Source of the DNA: JAHFKM01 sp035655455
GTDB lineage: Archaea; Nanobdellota; Nanobdellia; SCGC-AAA011-G17; GW2011-AR18
Length of the DNA: 45,792 nt
NCBI GenBank assembly: GCA_035655455.1
Contig: DASRUL010000031.1
Location: 1 to 45,792, forward strand
Direction of reading: 5' to 3'
Position 1 is the first letter of the stretch; each line of letters starts with the position of its first letter. The notes below the pieces were generated by a model. The model was not told where the DNA came from, made no database searches, and saw nothing but the letters and a program-made list of their open reading frames with translations. This document shows, one piece after another, positions 31,240 to 39,804 of this stretch. The position numbers were made by a program, and so were the translations under genes.

Positions 31240-33114
31240 ATGCAGCTCTACTTCCCTCACGAAACAATCAGGCCAAGCCAAAAAGAGATGACAGAAAAAA
31301 TCCTTGATTGCATCACAAAAAAACAACACCTCCTCGTGCACGCTCCCACTGGACTTGGAAAAACCGCGGCCGCATTAAGCTCCGCACTCAGCTACAGCCT
31401 CTCAAACCCTCAAAAAAAACTCACCATCTTCTTTGTCACACCCAAACATACCCAACACAAAATAGCAATCGAAACACTAAGAACACTCAAAGAAAGACAC
31501 AGCCTCAACCTTGAAGTCATAGACTTAATCGGAAAACGCTGGATGTGCATCCAGCCCGGGGTTACAGACATGCCCTCCTCAGACTTCTCAGACTACTGCA
31601 AAACCATGATCAAAAACAACGCTTGTCAGTATTACGCCAACCTTGGGCCATCACATCACCCAAGCTTCGAAACAAAACTCACTCTCCAAGACCTCAAAGG
31701 AAAAATCCTCCACGTCGAAGAACTCAAAGAAAAAGCGCAAACACAAAAACTCTGCCCGTACGAAATCACGATTCTCCTTGGAAAAAAAGCGCAAATAGTC
31801 ATCGCAGACTACTTACACCTATTAACCCCAAGCATCAGAACAGACCTCCTTGAAAAACTAGGGAAAAAACTCGATCAAGCAATCATTATCTTCGACGAAG
31901 CACACAACTTGCCAGACAAGAGCAGAGAGGTCCTTAGCACGCAACTTTCAACGCTTACCCTTGAACACGCTGCAAAAGAAGCAGCAGGCTTAGGTCATAA
32001 AGAAATTGGAGAGGACGTTCTCAAGCTCAAACAAATTCTAGAAAGTTTAGCGCAAACAAAAACCGGCATCACAGAAACAGAAGCCGTCGTCACAAAGGAA
32101 GAATTCATCAACCAAATAACCTTCATCAACTACGAAGAACTCACGAACAACATCGCTTTCATCGCCGCACAAACACGAGAACACAAAGAAAAAAGCGCAG
32201 CAGGAGCAGTCGCTGAATTCCTGACGGCATGGCCAGGACCAGACCACGCCTTCGTCAGGATCCTCACAAAGGGATTTACCACAAGAGGAAGGGCATTCCT
32301 CACCCTAAGCTACAACTGCCTCGACCCCTCCATCCTTCTCAAACCCTTAGCAGAAGAAAGCCATACCATCATCGCCATGTCAGGAACCTTAACCCCTTTG
32401 GAAATGTACCAAGACCTCTTCGGCTTTCCCTCAACCATCCAATCCTATCCCAACCCTTTTCCGCAGACAAACAAACTTTCCCTCATCCTCCCAGACACTA
32501 CCACAAAATACACACTCAGGGACACAGCCATGTTCCAAAGAATAGCCGCACACTGCGCCACCATCACCAACATCATTCCAGGAAACAGCGCCATCTTCTT
32601 CCCGAGCTACCACTTGAGAGACGAGATTTACAAACATTTCCAACACCAATGCGAAAAAACAAGCTTCCTCGAACAGGCGCGCATGACAAAACAAGAGAAG
32701 ACAGACATGCTTGAAAACTTCAAAAAATACAACCATCTCGGAGCAGTCTTACTCGGAGCGAGCAGCGGAAACTTCGGCGAGGGCATTGACTTAAAAGACA
32801 ACATCCTCAAATGTGTTATCATCGTCGGATTGCCGCTTTCAAAACCTGACATCCAAACACAAGCGCTCATCCACTACTACGACTTCAAATTCAACAAAGG
32901 ATGGGATTATGGATACAACCTTCCAGCGCTCATCAGATGCTTCCAAAACGCGGGAAGAGCAATTAGATCAGCCACAGACAAAGGCGTTATCATTTACCTT
33001 GACGAGCGCTACACATGGCAAACCTACTTCAAGGCCTTTCCAAAAGACGAACAGTTCAAAATCAACAAAGAACCACTCGCAACAATAAAAGAATTCTTCT
33101 CACAAAAACAGTAA
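31240..33114 (+). CDS. XPD/DinG-family iron-sulfur DNA helicase
   Basis: A 624-residue superfamily 2 5'-3' helicase used in repair. Walker A HAPTGLGKT (34-42), motif II FDEAHN (218-223), and between them four cysteines C103, C120, C129 and C172 that match the 4Fe-4S cluster domain. Later motifs include IAMSGTLTPLEMYQ, ASSGNFGEGIDLKD and QNAGRAIRSATDKG with the arginine fingers. The frame is open far upstream, but that part is antisense of nrdJ. The start at 31240 is placed by its TATA box. It is divergent from the nrdJ operon; both serve DNA synthesis or repair. Confidence 0.92.
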   Translation: MQLYFPHETIRPSQKEMTEKILDCITKKQHLLVHAPTGLGKTAAALSSALSYSLSNPQKKLTIFFVTPKHTQHKIAIETLRTLKERHSLNLEVIDLIGKRWMCIQPGVTDMPSSDFSDYCKTMIKNNACQYYANLGPSHHPSFETKLTLQDLKGKILHVEELKEKAQTQKLCPYEITILLGKKAQIVIADYLHLLTPSIRTDLLEKLGKKLDQAIIIFDEAHNLPDKSREVLSTQLSTLTLEHAAKEAAGLGHKEIGEDVLKLKQILESLAQTKTGITETEAVVTKEEFINQITFINYEELTNNIAFIAAQTREHKEKSAAGAVAEFLTAWPGPDHAFVRILTKGFTTRGRAFLTLSYNCLDPSILLKPLAEESHTIIAMSGTLTPLEMYQDLFGFPSTIQSYPNPFPQTNKLSLILPDTTTKYTLRDTAMFQRIAAHCATITNIIPGNSAIFFPSYHLRDEIYKHFQHQCEKTSFLEQARMTKQEKTDMLENFKKYNHLGAVLLGASSGNFGEGIDLKDNILKCVIIVGLPLSKPDIQTQALIHYYDFKFNKGWDYGYNLPALIRCFQNAGRAIRSATDKGVIIYLDERYTWQTYFKAFPKDEQFKINKEPLATIKEFFSQKQ

Positions 33115-33180
33115 ATTTTATTTTTGGAGGAAGATGCTAAAGGGTTAACTCTCGATAACATAGATAAAACACCTCTCCAA

Positions 33181-33624
33181 TCACCGAGTATCAATATCCG
33201 AAAGAACATCATCTTTTGGAAAAAAGTTTCCCGGACTTATTCTTTTCGCTCTCAAAGACTTCTTTGTATTTGTACTCAGAAAGTAAGGATTCACTTTATA
33301 CTGAAAACCCTTTTCTCCATATTCACTCATAAAATAACACTCTCGCTCCACAACAAGATCAGACTCCTGAACGCAATATACCTCTATCCTTGAAAGGCTG
33401 GTCTCACACCTTTCCACAAGCCTCCCTTCCAACGACACCAGCTCACGCCGCTGCGTATCCATCAACTCTTCCAACACCTGACCAGAACATCTCAAAACAG
33501 ACGCAACCTCGCCACACCTCGCAGCAACTTTTTCCTGAGCCATAGCAAGCTCCCTCACATGATACACCACAATCCCAGCAGCAACCAGCAAACCAGCAAC
33601 CACAAACCCTCCTTTGTTTACCAT
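33181..33624 (-). CDS. Unknown membrane-anchored 147-residue protein
   Basis: Not recognised. One N-terminal membrane helix (about 6-24, GGFVVAGLLVAAGIVVYHV) is followed by a coiled-coil-like segment with QEKVAARCGEVASVL and QVLEELMDTQRRELVSLEGRL. The C-terminal 45 residues are basic and tyrosine-rich. Five cysteines occur at intervals in the outer part and could form disulfides. A TATA box (minus-strand CTTTTTAAATGC, 33643-33654) lies 19-30 nt before the ATG. It stands alone. Confidence 0.65.
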   Translation of the reverse strand: MVNKGGFVVAGLLVAAGIVVYHVRELAMAQEKVAARCGEVASVLRCSGQVLEELMDTQRRELVSLEGRLVERCETSLSRIEVYCVQESDLVVERECYFMSEYGEKGFQYKVNPYFLSTNTKKSLRAKRISPGNFFPKDDVLSDIDTR

Positions 33625-33731
33625 ACACTCAACTTCTTTTCAGCATTTAAAAAGTTTTTGGTAAGAAATCCAGAAATCTTCCGAAAAAATAATCATAACC
33701 TTCTTAAAGAAAAATAACCAAGAAAGAATTT

Positions 33732-34829
33732 GTGCACCTTAAAAAAACACTTTCCTTAACACTCACAGCGCTCCTTTCCTGCACAACAATACAAACGACC
33801 CTTCCTTCTTTTAGACAACAACCAACACAAACACCTCTAATCCTCGAAACAGCAACAACACCTGAAGAAGATGTCAACAACCAAAAAAGCGCAGAAGACT
33901 CAGCATGCGCAGCAGCAATAAAACGACTTAGCCACAGCATCAGCACAGAAACCATCAGCAGAGAAACTGACGAAGCAACATTCTCAAAAACAACGGAAGA
34001 AGAAAACCCCACTAAGAATATCCTTACTCTTACAAATGATCTTGTTACTCTTACAAATATAATCCTTCACGAAACAAGAAGAGAATCACTTGAATGCAAA
34101 ATCAACCAAAAACTTTTTTTGGGCATTATCCCAATCAAAAAAACCTATCGATGCACCTGCACAGTCTCCATGCCAGAAAAGGCATACAAAACAGCAGTCG
34201 CCCAAGAACTCGAAAACAAAGAACACACCCTCAAAAGAGCAACCATCCCAGGACAACTGCCTTTCTCCATGGACAAATACGAAGTCACGCAACAAGAATA
34301 CGCGGCCTACAGAAGAGCAACCCAACAAGGAACGTACACCACTCAGTGCAGCCACGGAAAAACAACCATCACCTTTATCTTTAACCCTCTAGAAAGAGAA
34401 ATCCTCACCTCAAAAAAACCCATGATCTGCGTCAGCCAGGAAGAAGCACGCGCCTACTGCAAAAGCCTCTTACAAGACTTACCAACCAGAGAAGAATGGA
34501 TTAAAGCAACAGGAACACTCCTCGACAGAAGACACTACCCTTGGGGCAATGAACCACCAACGACCTATTATCCAAAAACAAATTTCGGAAAACTCAACAG
34601 CACAACCATTCAAACGGCACCAGTCGGAAGCTTCCCCCAAGATCTCAGCCTTTATGGCGTTCTCGACATGGGGGGAAACGTCTCAGAATGGACCAAGAGC
34701 AGGAACAACACTTATCTCGTTATGGGTGGAGCATGGAATCTTCCTGAAAAAGAGACAAGAATCAGCAACGGAAAAGAGGCAAGCAAGCCCTCAACCTCCA
34801 TAGGATTCAGATGCGTCAGACAACCATGA
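33732..34829 (+). CDS. Secreted protein with FGE-sulfatase (SUMF1-like) domain
   Basis: A 365-residue protein with a GTG start at 33732 after a weak TATA-like stretch. N-terminal signal or lipoprotein-like segment (LSLTLTALLSCTTIQ), then about 130 residues of threonine- and glutamate-rich linker, then the FGE-like fold: FSMDKYEVTQQEYAAY, MICVSQEEARAYCKSL, LPTREEWIKA, YPWGNEPP, GVLDMGGNVSEWT and SIGFRCVR. The second active-site cysteine that true formylglycine-generating enzymes carry a few residues before GFRC is not visible, so it is probably a non-catalytic or different member, perhaps a binding domain at the cell surface. Confidence 0.8.
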   Translation: MHLKKTLSLTLTALLSCTTIQTTLPSFRQQPTQTPLILETATTPEEDVNNQKSAEDSACAAAIKRLSHSISTETISRETDEATFSKTTEEENPTKNILTLTNDLVTLTNIILHETRRESLECKINQKLFLGIIPIKKTYRCTCTVSMPEKAYKTAVAQELENKEHTLKRATIPGQLPFSMDKYEVTQQEYAAYRRATQQGTYTTQCSHGKTTITFIFNPLEREILTSKKPMICVSQEEARAYCKSLLQDLPTREEWIKATGTLLDRRHYPWGNEPPTTYYPKTNFGKLNSTTIQTAPVGSFPQDLSLYGVLDMGGNVSEWTKSRNNTYLVMGGAWNLPEKETRISNGKEASKPSTSIGFRCVRQP

Positions 34830-34931
34830 AGAAAACAAGGGGAAAAAGGTGTGTAAGAAGGTATACCTCAATCTCTTTGCGGAATCATTCACGCCGATAC
34901 TTTTTAATAGTAGCACTCGCAAAAAAAGTTT

Positions 34932-35606
34932 ATGAAAAAAATCCAACTCCTCCTTATTCTCTTCCTTCTTGCTTTCACCGTCACAGCCTGCAGCAAGTAT
35001 GAGGATAAAAAACAATCAACTTTTGAGGAAGAATCAGCCCTGGAAGAAAAATTCGAAGAAACAAGCACGATCCAACCACTTCCAGAACAAAAAACAGAAG
35101 TCTTCATCAACCAACGAGAACTTTCACAAGAACAAATCCAAGAACTTACGAACACCTATAGAAGACCATCACTCCCAGGAAACTACTGGTATGATTCTGT
35201 CAGCGGTTTTTATGGGATCTGGCATGGATCAACTTTAGGGGTCATTCTTCCAGGCCACGACTTCGGACCATTACCAGCAGACGCCTCGAACGGAGACACC
35301 AACATCTTCTTCAACGGACGAGAACTTCCAGAAGCAGATGTTGTCGCCCTGGAACTCCTCTTCGGCATTCCACGAAACCCAGAAGGAGGAAGGCTCTGGA
35401 TTGACAGCCAAGGAAACATCGGCATCGAGGGAAGCCAAATCCCCCTCGCAAACCTCTACCTCGCCTACCAACAACGCGCCGGACAACTCGGAAGAGCAGG
35501 CAGCAGAGACAATTACTGGGCAGCAAACTTCGGCTCCTACGGAAACGAGCAAGGCGGGTTTGGCTATGTCACCGTTGACGGCGTTTCAGTGAGCTACGAC
35601 TACTAA
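34932..35606 (+). CDS. Probable lipoprotein of unknown function
   Basis: A 224-residue protein. MKKIQLLLILFLLAFTVTAC has the form of a lipoprotein signal, with C20 as the likely lipid site. An acidic linker (EEESALEEKFEE) and then a glycine-, asparagine- and tyrosine-rich body follow, with two similar parts: VFINQRELSQEQIQELTNTY and IFFNGRELPEADVVALELLF, each followed by a YWYDSVSGFYG or LWIDSQGNIGI stretch, that is, a two-fold internal repeat. A TATA-like TTTTTAATAG lies at 34901-34910. Not recognised otherwise. Last gene before the island. Confidence 0.7.
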   Translation: MKKIQLLLILFLLAFTVTACSKYEDKKQSTFEEESALEEKFEETSTIQPLPEQKTEVFINQRELSQEQIQELTNTYRRPSLPGNYWYDSVSGFYGIWHGSTLGVILPGHDFGPLPADASNGDTNIFFNGRELPEADVVALELLFGIPRNPEGGRLWIDSQGNIGIEGSQIPLANLYLAYQQRAGQLGRAGSRDNYWAANFGSYGNEQGGFGYVTVDGVSVSYDY

Positions 35607-35639
35607 TGCTTGATATGCGCTTTTTCTGCAAGAAAAAAT

Positions 35640-35719
35640 GACGACTGAAAGGAGGAGAGCGCAGCGGGGTGCGAAGCAAGTTTTTTCGTGGCTGGGAATG
35701 TAGTTCTTGCTGTAGTTTT
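35640..35719 (+). repeat. 80-bp direct repeat, copy 1 (left edge of the island)
   Basis: Base for base the same as 45548-45627. It begins GACGACTGAAAGGAGGAGAG, contains GTTTTTTCGTGGC and TGGGAATGTAG, and ends CTTGCTGTAGTTTT. Inner arms AGCAAG and CTTGCT could form a stem. A diverged inverted copy lies at 43807-43859 and a diverged direct copy at about 44073-44152. Confidence 0.95.
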
Positions 35720-35738
35720 GTGAATTAAAATGTGTTTT

Positions 35739-35756
35739 TTAGAAAAATCGGGGCGC
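35739..35756 (+). repeat. 18-bp inverted repeat, left arm
   Basis: TTAGAAAAATCGGGGCGC, the exact reverse complement of 43693-43710. It lies 12 bp after the stop of the minus-strand regulator gene, while the other arm follows the last operon gene directly, so the pair brackets the gene cluster. Confidence 0.95.
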
Positions 35757-35767
35757 AAAATAAAGTT

Positions 35768-36709
35768 TTAATTTAAGTAGGATCCTAGTTTATGGACTTG
35801 AATCACATTCAATGTTTTAAAATCATAAATGTTTGGGAATGCAGTTTTATACTCATCTACAAATTCTTTTAGTTCTGCCACTTCATTATATAAAATATCA
35901 ACCAATAAATCATTTGTAATAGATCTAGATATTAGTATTACTCGACTATCGTTTTTCAGTTTTGCTATTAGACTGTTTAATTCAGGTGAATGATTACAAG
36001 AAAAAAATATTAGTGCCCAATGGAATCCAAATTTGCTAAAGTTGATTAAGAGTTTATATCCCAGAATTGCTTTATTTTTTTCTAACTGTTTTATATTGTA
36101 TCTGACTCCTGTGGAGGAAGTTGCTAATTTTTTTGCTATCTCAATTGCGGTGGTTCTTGGATTCTTTGAAAGTTCATGTAAGATTTCTGTTTGAAGTGGT
36201 GATATTTTTGTTTCTTTAGAATTTTTGTTTTGAGATATATGAAAGTTAGCTCTCTCTTTTTTGTTGAAACAAAATGAAAAGATATCATGTTCCACCATAT
36301 TTATTATAGACGTCTCTTTTATAACATCACCCAGAATTTCCTGTATTTCACTAATGATTTGGTTAAGTTCATACGGCGATTTGTAAAAAATTGAGAGTCC
36401 TAAGTCGTAATTTCCAAAAAAATCTGCAACCCATATAACTGAACTTAATTTTTCTATTTCTCGGGTTTTCTGATGTAGCAATTCTTTGTTAGTTTTATTG
36501 AACGAGAGAAAAAAAACAGCATTAGACAAGCCTAATCTGAAGTAATCAACAACCAAATAATAAGAGAATAATTTATTTATTTTGTAAAGATCGTCTATTC
36601 TTCGCGCAACACTTTGTTTAGAAAGGCGTATTGCTTTAGATATCTTAGAGAAAGGTAATCTGCTATTCTTGTCCAATATTTCTACAATCTTCTTATCAAA
36701 CTCATCCAT
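35768..36709 (-). CDS. Tandem Lrp/AsnC-like transcriptional regulator
   Basis: A 313-residue protein made of two copies of the Lrp plan. Residues 1-50 (FDKKIVEILDKNSRLPFSKI, SKQSVARRIDDL) and about 168-222 (LQTEILHELSKNPRTTAIEI, SSTGVRYNIKQLE) are winged helix-turn-helix domains. Each is followed by an alpha/beta part like the ligand-sensing RAM domain (VIWVADFFGNYDLGLSIFY; VILISRSITNDLLVDILY). Lrp-family proteins often sense amino acids. It is divergent from the operon starting at 36801, and a perfect inverted repeat in between is a likely operator, so it probably controls the cluster and itself. Confidence 0.8.
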   Translation of the reverse strand: MDEFDKKIVEILDKNSRLPFSKISKAIRLSKQSVARRIDDLYKINKLFSYYLVVDYFRLGLSNAVFFLSFNKTNKELLHQKTREIEKLSSVIWVADFFGNYDLGLSIFYKSPYELNQIISEIQEILGDVIKETSIINMVEHDIFSFCFNKKERANFHISQNKNSKETKISPLQTEILHELSKNPRTTAIEIAKKLATSSTGVRYNIKQLEKNKAILGYKLLINFSKFGFHWALIFFSCNHSPELNSLIAKLKNDSRVILISRSITNDLLVDILYNEVAELKEFVDEYKTAFPNIYDFKTLNVIQVHKLGSYLN

Positions 36710-36710
36710 T

Positions 36711-36758
36711 ATGGAACAAAAATAGGTATAAGTATATAAAATTATCTTTTTGTTCCAT
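36711..36758. promoter_or_regulatory. Perfect 12-bp inverted repeat around the regulator's TATA box (probable operator)
   Basis: ATGGAACAAAAA (36711-36722) and TTTTTGTTCCAT (36747-36758) are exact reverse complements 24 bp apart. The minus-strand TATA box ATTTTATATAC (36732-36742) lies in the spacer, 23-33 nt before the regulator's ATG. Binding of the dimeric regulator to both arms would block its own promoter. Confidence 0.6.
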
Positions 36759-36772
36759 ATTTCCCCTAGATA

Positions 36773-36782
36773 TTTTATATTT
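36773..36782 (+). promoter_or_regulatory. TATA box of the aaRS-like operon
   Basis: TTTTATATTT lies about 19-28 nt before the ATG at 36801 and is flanked by the repeated CCCCTA (36764-36769 and 36794-36799). One promoter should serve all seven genes to 43692. Confidence 0.45.
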
Positions 36783-36800
36783 TAGATAAGAATCCCCTAA

Positions 36801-38051
36801 ATGATGTTGGGACCATACAAAGCAAATAATGATAGAACAATAAGTTACCAAGGAAATAAGATATTTGAGCCTATTGGGAATATTGTTAATGTTTCTTATC
36901 CTACAGATGAAGTTGAAGATCGAGTGCGACAATTTAATTCTGATACAATGTGGGGCAGAATTGCAAGAATCAACCATCAAATAAATATGAGCACAAATAA
37001 TTATTTCGACAGAATGGGAGCTCTTTTTACTGCTCTTCCATTAACTACAAGAATGATTTCTTCTCCTGGAGCAGTGTATGGCAAAGAAGCAATTGATTAT
37101 ACCTCTGATACCTGTCCAATAACATTGAAGTGGTTTAAGCAAAAGAAAAACGCTTTTCTCTCTGAATCTTCTCAGATATACCTAGAATTAGCATTGATGC
37201 AGGAAGGAGTAGATCATGCTTATTCCATCTATAATTCATTTCGTAAAGAAGAAGCTGATGCAACACATTTGTCAGAATTTCATCATGTTGAATATGAAGG
37301 GAAGGTTGATCAATCACAGAATAATCTGGTGGCTTTAGGTTTGGTTGAGCGTATTCTTAGGGATTTACTTACTCATTATGAAGAAGATCTTGCATTTTTT
37401 CTCTCGGAAGAAAAGATAGGGAATCTTGGTGACCTTGCTGAGAATATCCAAGGGATCCCAAGAATTACATTCAGAGAAGCATTAGATGCTCTGCATAGTA
37501 ATACTAAACTGGACAAATATAGACAATTTACCATGAATAGAAATTTTGGCTCATGGGAAGAAGTAAGACTGACCGAGATTTATGGAAATATGGTTGCAGT
37601 AAGTCAGTTTCCATTACTTGAAGTTCCGTTTTATCATGCTGTGGTTGACGGTGTAGAGGAGAGATGGACAGAACATAAAGTTGATATAATTAAAGGGGGA
37701 ATACTTCATTGGAGCAATCCGTTTACCACCTCACCACAAGTTGTAGAATATGATAAAGAAAAAAGTTCATTAGTGGCTGACAATACAGATTTTATCTGGC
37801 CTGGATATAGAGAGACAATCGGAAGTGGCCATAGAGTGCGCTCCATTTCAGAACTTGAGGAGAAAGCACGAATCTTTAATCTTCCACGAGATGATTATCA
37901 ACCATACTTACAAAGCAGGAAACTACCTCGTTATGTAGAAACATCGGGGTTTGGTTTAGGTTGGGAGAGGCTTCTTCAGGGCTTACTTGAAATGCCATTT
38001 ATCTGGAGTGCATCTCAATTTCCAAGGGGACATACGACATTAAAACCATGA
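36801..38051 (+). CDS. Stand-alone class IIb aminoacyl-tRNA synthetase-like core (AsnRS/AspRS paralog)
   Basis: A 416-residue protein. Motif 2 is SFRKEEADATHLSEFHHVE (about 146-165), very close to the AsnRS form with its His-Leu-x-Glu-Phe. Motif 3 is GFGLGWERLLQGL near the C-terminus, with the ATP-binding arginine, and SESSQIYLELAL matches the SPQLYLQ-type strand. The N-terminal OB-fold anticodon-binding domain of real AsnRS/AspRS is absent; the first 60 residues are short and different. So it can probably make an aminoacyl-adenylate but not read a tRNA anticodon. Known relatives of this form include asparagine synthetase-like AspRS paralogs. It shares four bases with the next gene. Confidence 0.82.
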   Translation: MMLGPYKANNDRTISYQGNKIFEPIGNIVNVSYPTDEVEDRVRQFNSDTMWGRIARINHQINMSTNNYFDRMGALFTALPLTTRMISSPGAVYGKEAIDYTSDTCPITLKWFKQKKNAFLSESSQIYLELALMQEGVDHAYSIYNSFRKEEADATHLSEFHHVEYEGKVDQSQNNLVALGLVERILRDLLTHYEEDLAFFLSEEKIGNLGDLAENIQGIPRITFREALDALHSNTKLDKYRQFTMNRNFGSWEEVRLTEIYGNMVAVSQFPLLEVPFYHAVVDGVEERWTEHKVDIIKGGILHWSNPFTTSPQVVEYDKEKSSLVADNTDFIWPGYRETIGSGHRVRSISELEEKARIFNLPRDDYQPYLQSRKLPRYVETSGFGLGWERLLQGLLEMPFIWSASQFPRGHTTLKP

Positions 38052-38956
38052 AAGAAACAACCGTTAACGAAGTAGGTAAAACACTAGATGATTTTCTTAG
38101 TTATACAACTTATAACCCAGATTCAATGGTTACTATTGTAAATATGCTTGATCGGGATGCAACAGAACGATTCTCAGGAGAATATCTTAGAAACAATACT
38201 GGATTAATGCAGGCAAATGGCCGTGTTGTAAATGGGGTTTATTGTGCAGTGTTTCCGAGTGAAGATGTATTTGATTATCTTGCTGCTGAGAATATTGCTA
38301 ATGCTGTTCTTTTAGTAAAACACGCTATGGAATGGGAAGAGCTAGGAAATGGATTCATTCCATTGAAAAATGAACAACTAGAACTTCTGAAAGACAGAAG
38401 GATTTCACTCTATTCTGCGCATGCACCTGTGGATAATAACAGAACATGTGCACCAAGTGTATGCTTTGCAAAACAGTTAGGATATAGCATAGTGGATGAA
38501 TTGGTTGAAAATGGCCGAAATTATGGCTGGGTGCTTGAAGTTCCTGAAGGAACAACGTATGATGAGTTGCACCGACATCTTTTAAAAGTAACAGGCTTTA
38601 AAAACATTCAAAGATATCACCATCATAATCCTGTTAGGAAAATTGCAGTTACAGCTGGAGGTGGAGATTATATCCCTGCACTAGAACAATCACTTAGCAA
38701 AGGCTGTGATACTTATGTAACTGGAATATTGTTTTTTCGAGGATCTGATTATGCAAGAGAACATAATCCAATATTTGTAGAAAGATTAAAAGAAAGTGGA
38801 CTTAATGGGTTTGGTGCAAGTCATTATCTTTCTGAAGTAGAAGGTATCAAAACTCTAGCCGGTTTATTAAATGGTATTTTACCAGTTCCTGTGAGGTTTA
38901 TCAAAGAACAGAAAAAACGTAATAATCTTGAAGAAAATTGGGGGTTAAAGTTATGA
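38048..38956 (+). CDS. NIF3/DUF34-family metal-binding protein
   Basis: A 302-residue protein. The YSAHAPVDNN motif (about 131-140), the middle AVTAGGGDYIPALEQSL and CDTYVTG, and the late GASHYLSE are the conserved metal-site segments of NIF3-like proteins (YbgI type, also called GTP cyclohydrolase type 2-like). The family's reaction is not settled, but hydrolysis of a nucleotide-like compound is often assumed. It is coupled by ATGA overlaps to the genes on both sides. Within this cluster it might process the nucleotide part of the product; that is inference. Confidence 0.78.
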   Translation: MKETTVNEVGKTLDDFLSYTTYNPDSMVTIVNMLDRDATERFSGEYLRNNTGLMQANGRVVNGVYCAVFPSEDVFDYLAAENIANAVLLVKHAMEWEELGNGFIPLKNEQLELLKDRRISLYSAHAPVDNNRTCAPSVCFAKQLGYSIVDELVENGRNYGWVLEVPEGTTYDELHRHLLKVTGFKNIQRYHHHNPVRKIAVTAGGGDYIPALEQSLSKGCDTYVTGILFFRGSDYAREHNPIFVERLKESGLNGFGASHYLSEVEGIKTLAGLLNGILPVPVRFIKEQKKRNNLEENWGLKL

Positions 38957-39804
38957 CTACTTCAAACCAAGAAAAAGTGCTTCAATACTTTAAAGGTAAA
39001 GCTTCTGGATATGATCTCGTAGAAGGACAAGTCTATTGGAGACTTTCAGATCAATTGTTATGGCATCTCTTTAATGGAAGCACCCTATCCAAGTTGAATG
39101 AAAGTTTTCATTTTTTAGACGCAGGAGGGGGAACAGGACGTTGGAGTGAGAAAGTTTTACGAAGTTATGATGGTTCGACCGGAGTAATCTACGATCTCTC
39201 CGCAGATATGCTTGAGCAGGCAGGAAAAAAAAGACAGAACGATCTGGAAAGCCGATTAGAGTTAAGACAAGGGAACATCGAAATAATGAGTGATTTAGAT
39301 GATGGAACATTCGATTTAACGTTCAGTTTTCACAATGTTTTAGGATTTGTCAACTCACCACAAGAAGCACTAAAAGAAATGGCAAGAGTTACTAAAGATA
39401 GAGGTTACGTTGTTTCAGTTGTTCCCAGCCAATATCATTGTATCTTCTTTAATTTAATGTTAGGTAGAGTAGAAGAAGCTGCATATGCTACAGAAGAATG
39501 TAAAGGAAGATTTACTTTAGATATGCCCTATATGCACTTATTTACTCCATCAAATTTAAGAGAACTTTACCAAAAAGCCGGTTTAGATGATGTTAGTGTT
39601 TTTGGTTTTCCTGTGACCATATACCCAGGAATGCAAGAGACACAAATCACCGGTTCTACTGGGAAAATAGCAAACCTACTTGAAAATAGTGACAATTACA
39701 AAAACATTTATAAATTGGAGCAACTACTAAGTTCCAAAGGAGAGGTTGCTGCCAGAGGCAATAATTTATTTGTAATTGGAATGAAGATGGAGGAACAAAA
39801 ATGA
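38953..39804 (+). CDS. Class I SAM-dependent methyltransferase
   Basis: A 283-residue protein from ATG 38953, which overlaps the stop of the NIF3-family gene (ATGA); the frame is open 15 bases further up, but the overlap favours this start. Motif I is FLDAGGGTGRWSEKVL, followed by GVIYDLSADMLEQAG with the ribose-binding Asp, and FDLTFSFHNVLGF as motif IV. It is of the UbiE/small-molecule kind. Its stop overlaps the first ProRS-like gene by four bases. The substrate is unknown; in this operon a small amino-acid or nucleoside compound is likely. Confidence 0.85.
   Translation: MTTSNQEKVLQYFKGKASGYDLVEGQVYWRLSDQLLWHLFNGSTLSKLNESFHFLDAGGGTGRWSEKVLRSYDGSTGVIYDLSADMLEQAGKKRQNDLESRLELRQGNIEIMSDLDDGTFDLTFSFHNVLGFVNSPQEALKEMARVTKDRGYVVSVVPSQYHCIFFNLMLGRVEEAAYATEECKGRFTLDMPYMHLFTPSNLRELYQKAGLDDVSVFGFPVTIYPGMQETQITGSTGKIANLLENSDNYKNIYKLEQLLSSKGEVAARGNNLFVIGMKMEEQK

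Noticed and set aside
33124..33393. Plus-strand frame (TTG start) after the XPD-like gene
   Set aside because: It overlaps the 3' part of the membrane-anchored gene at 33181-33624, and no promoter or known pattern supports it.
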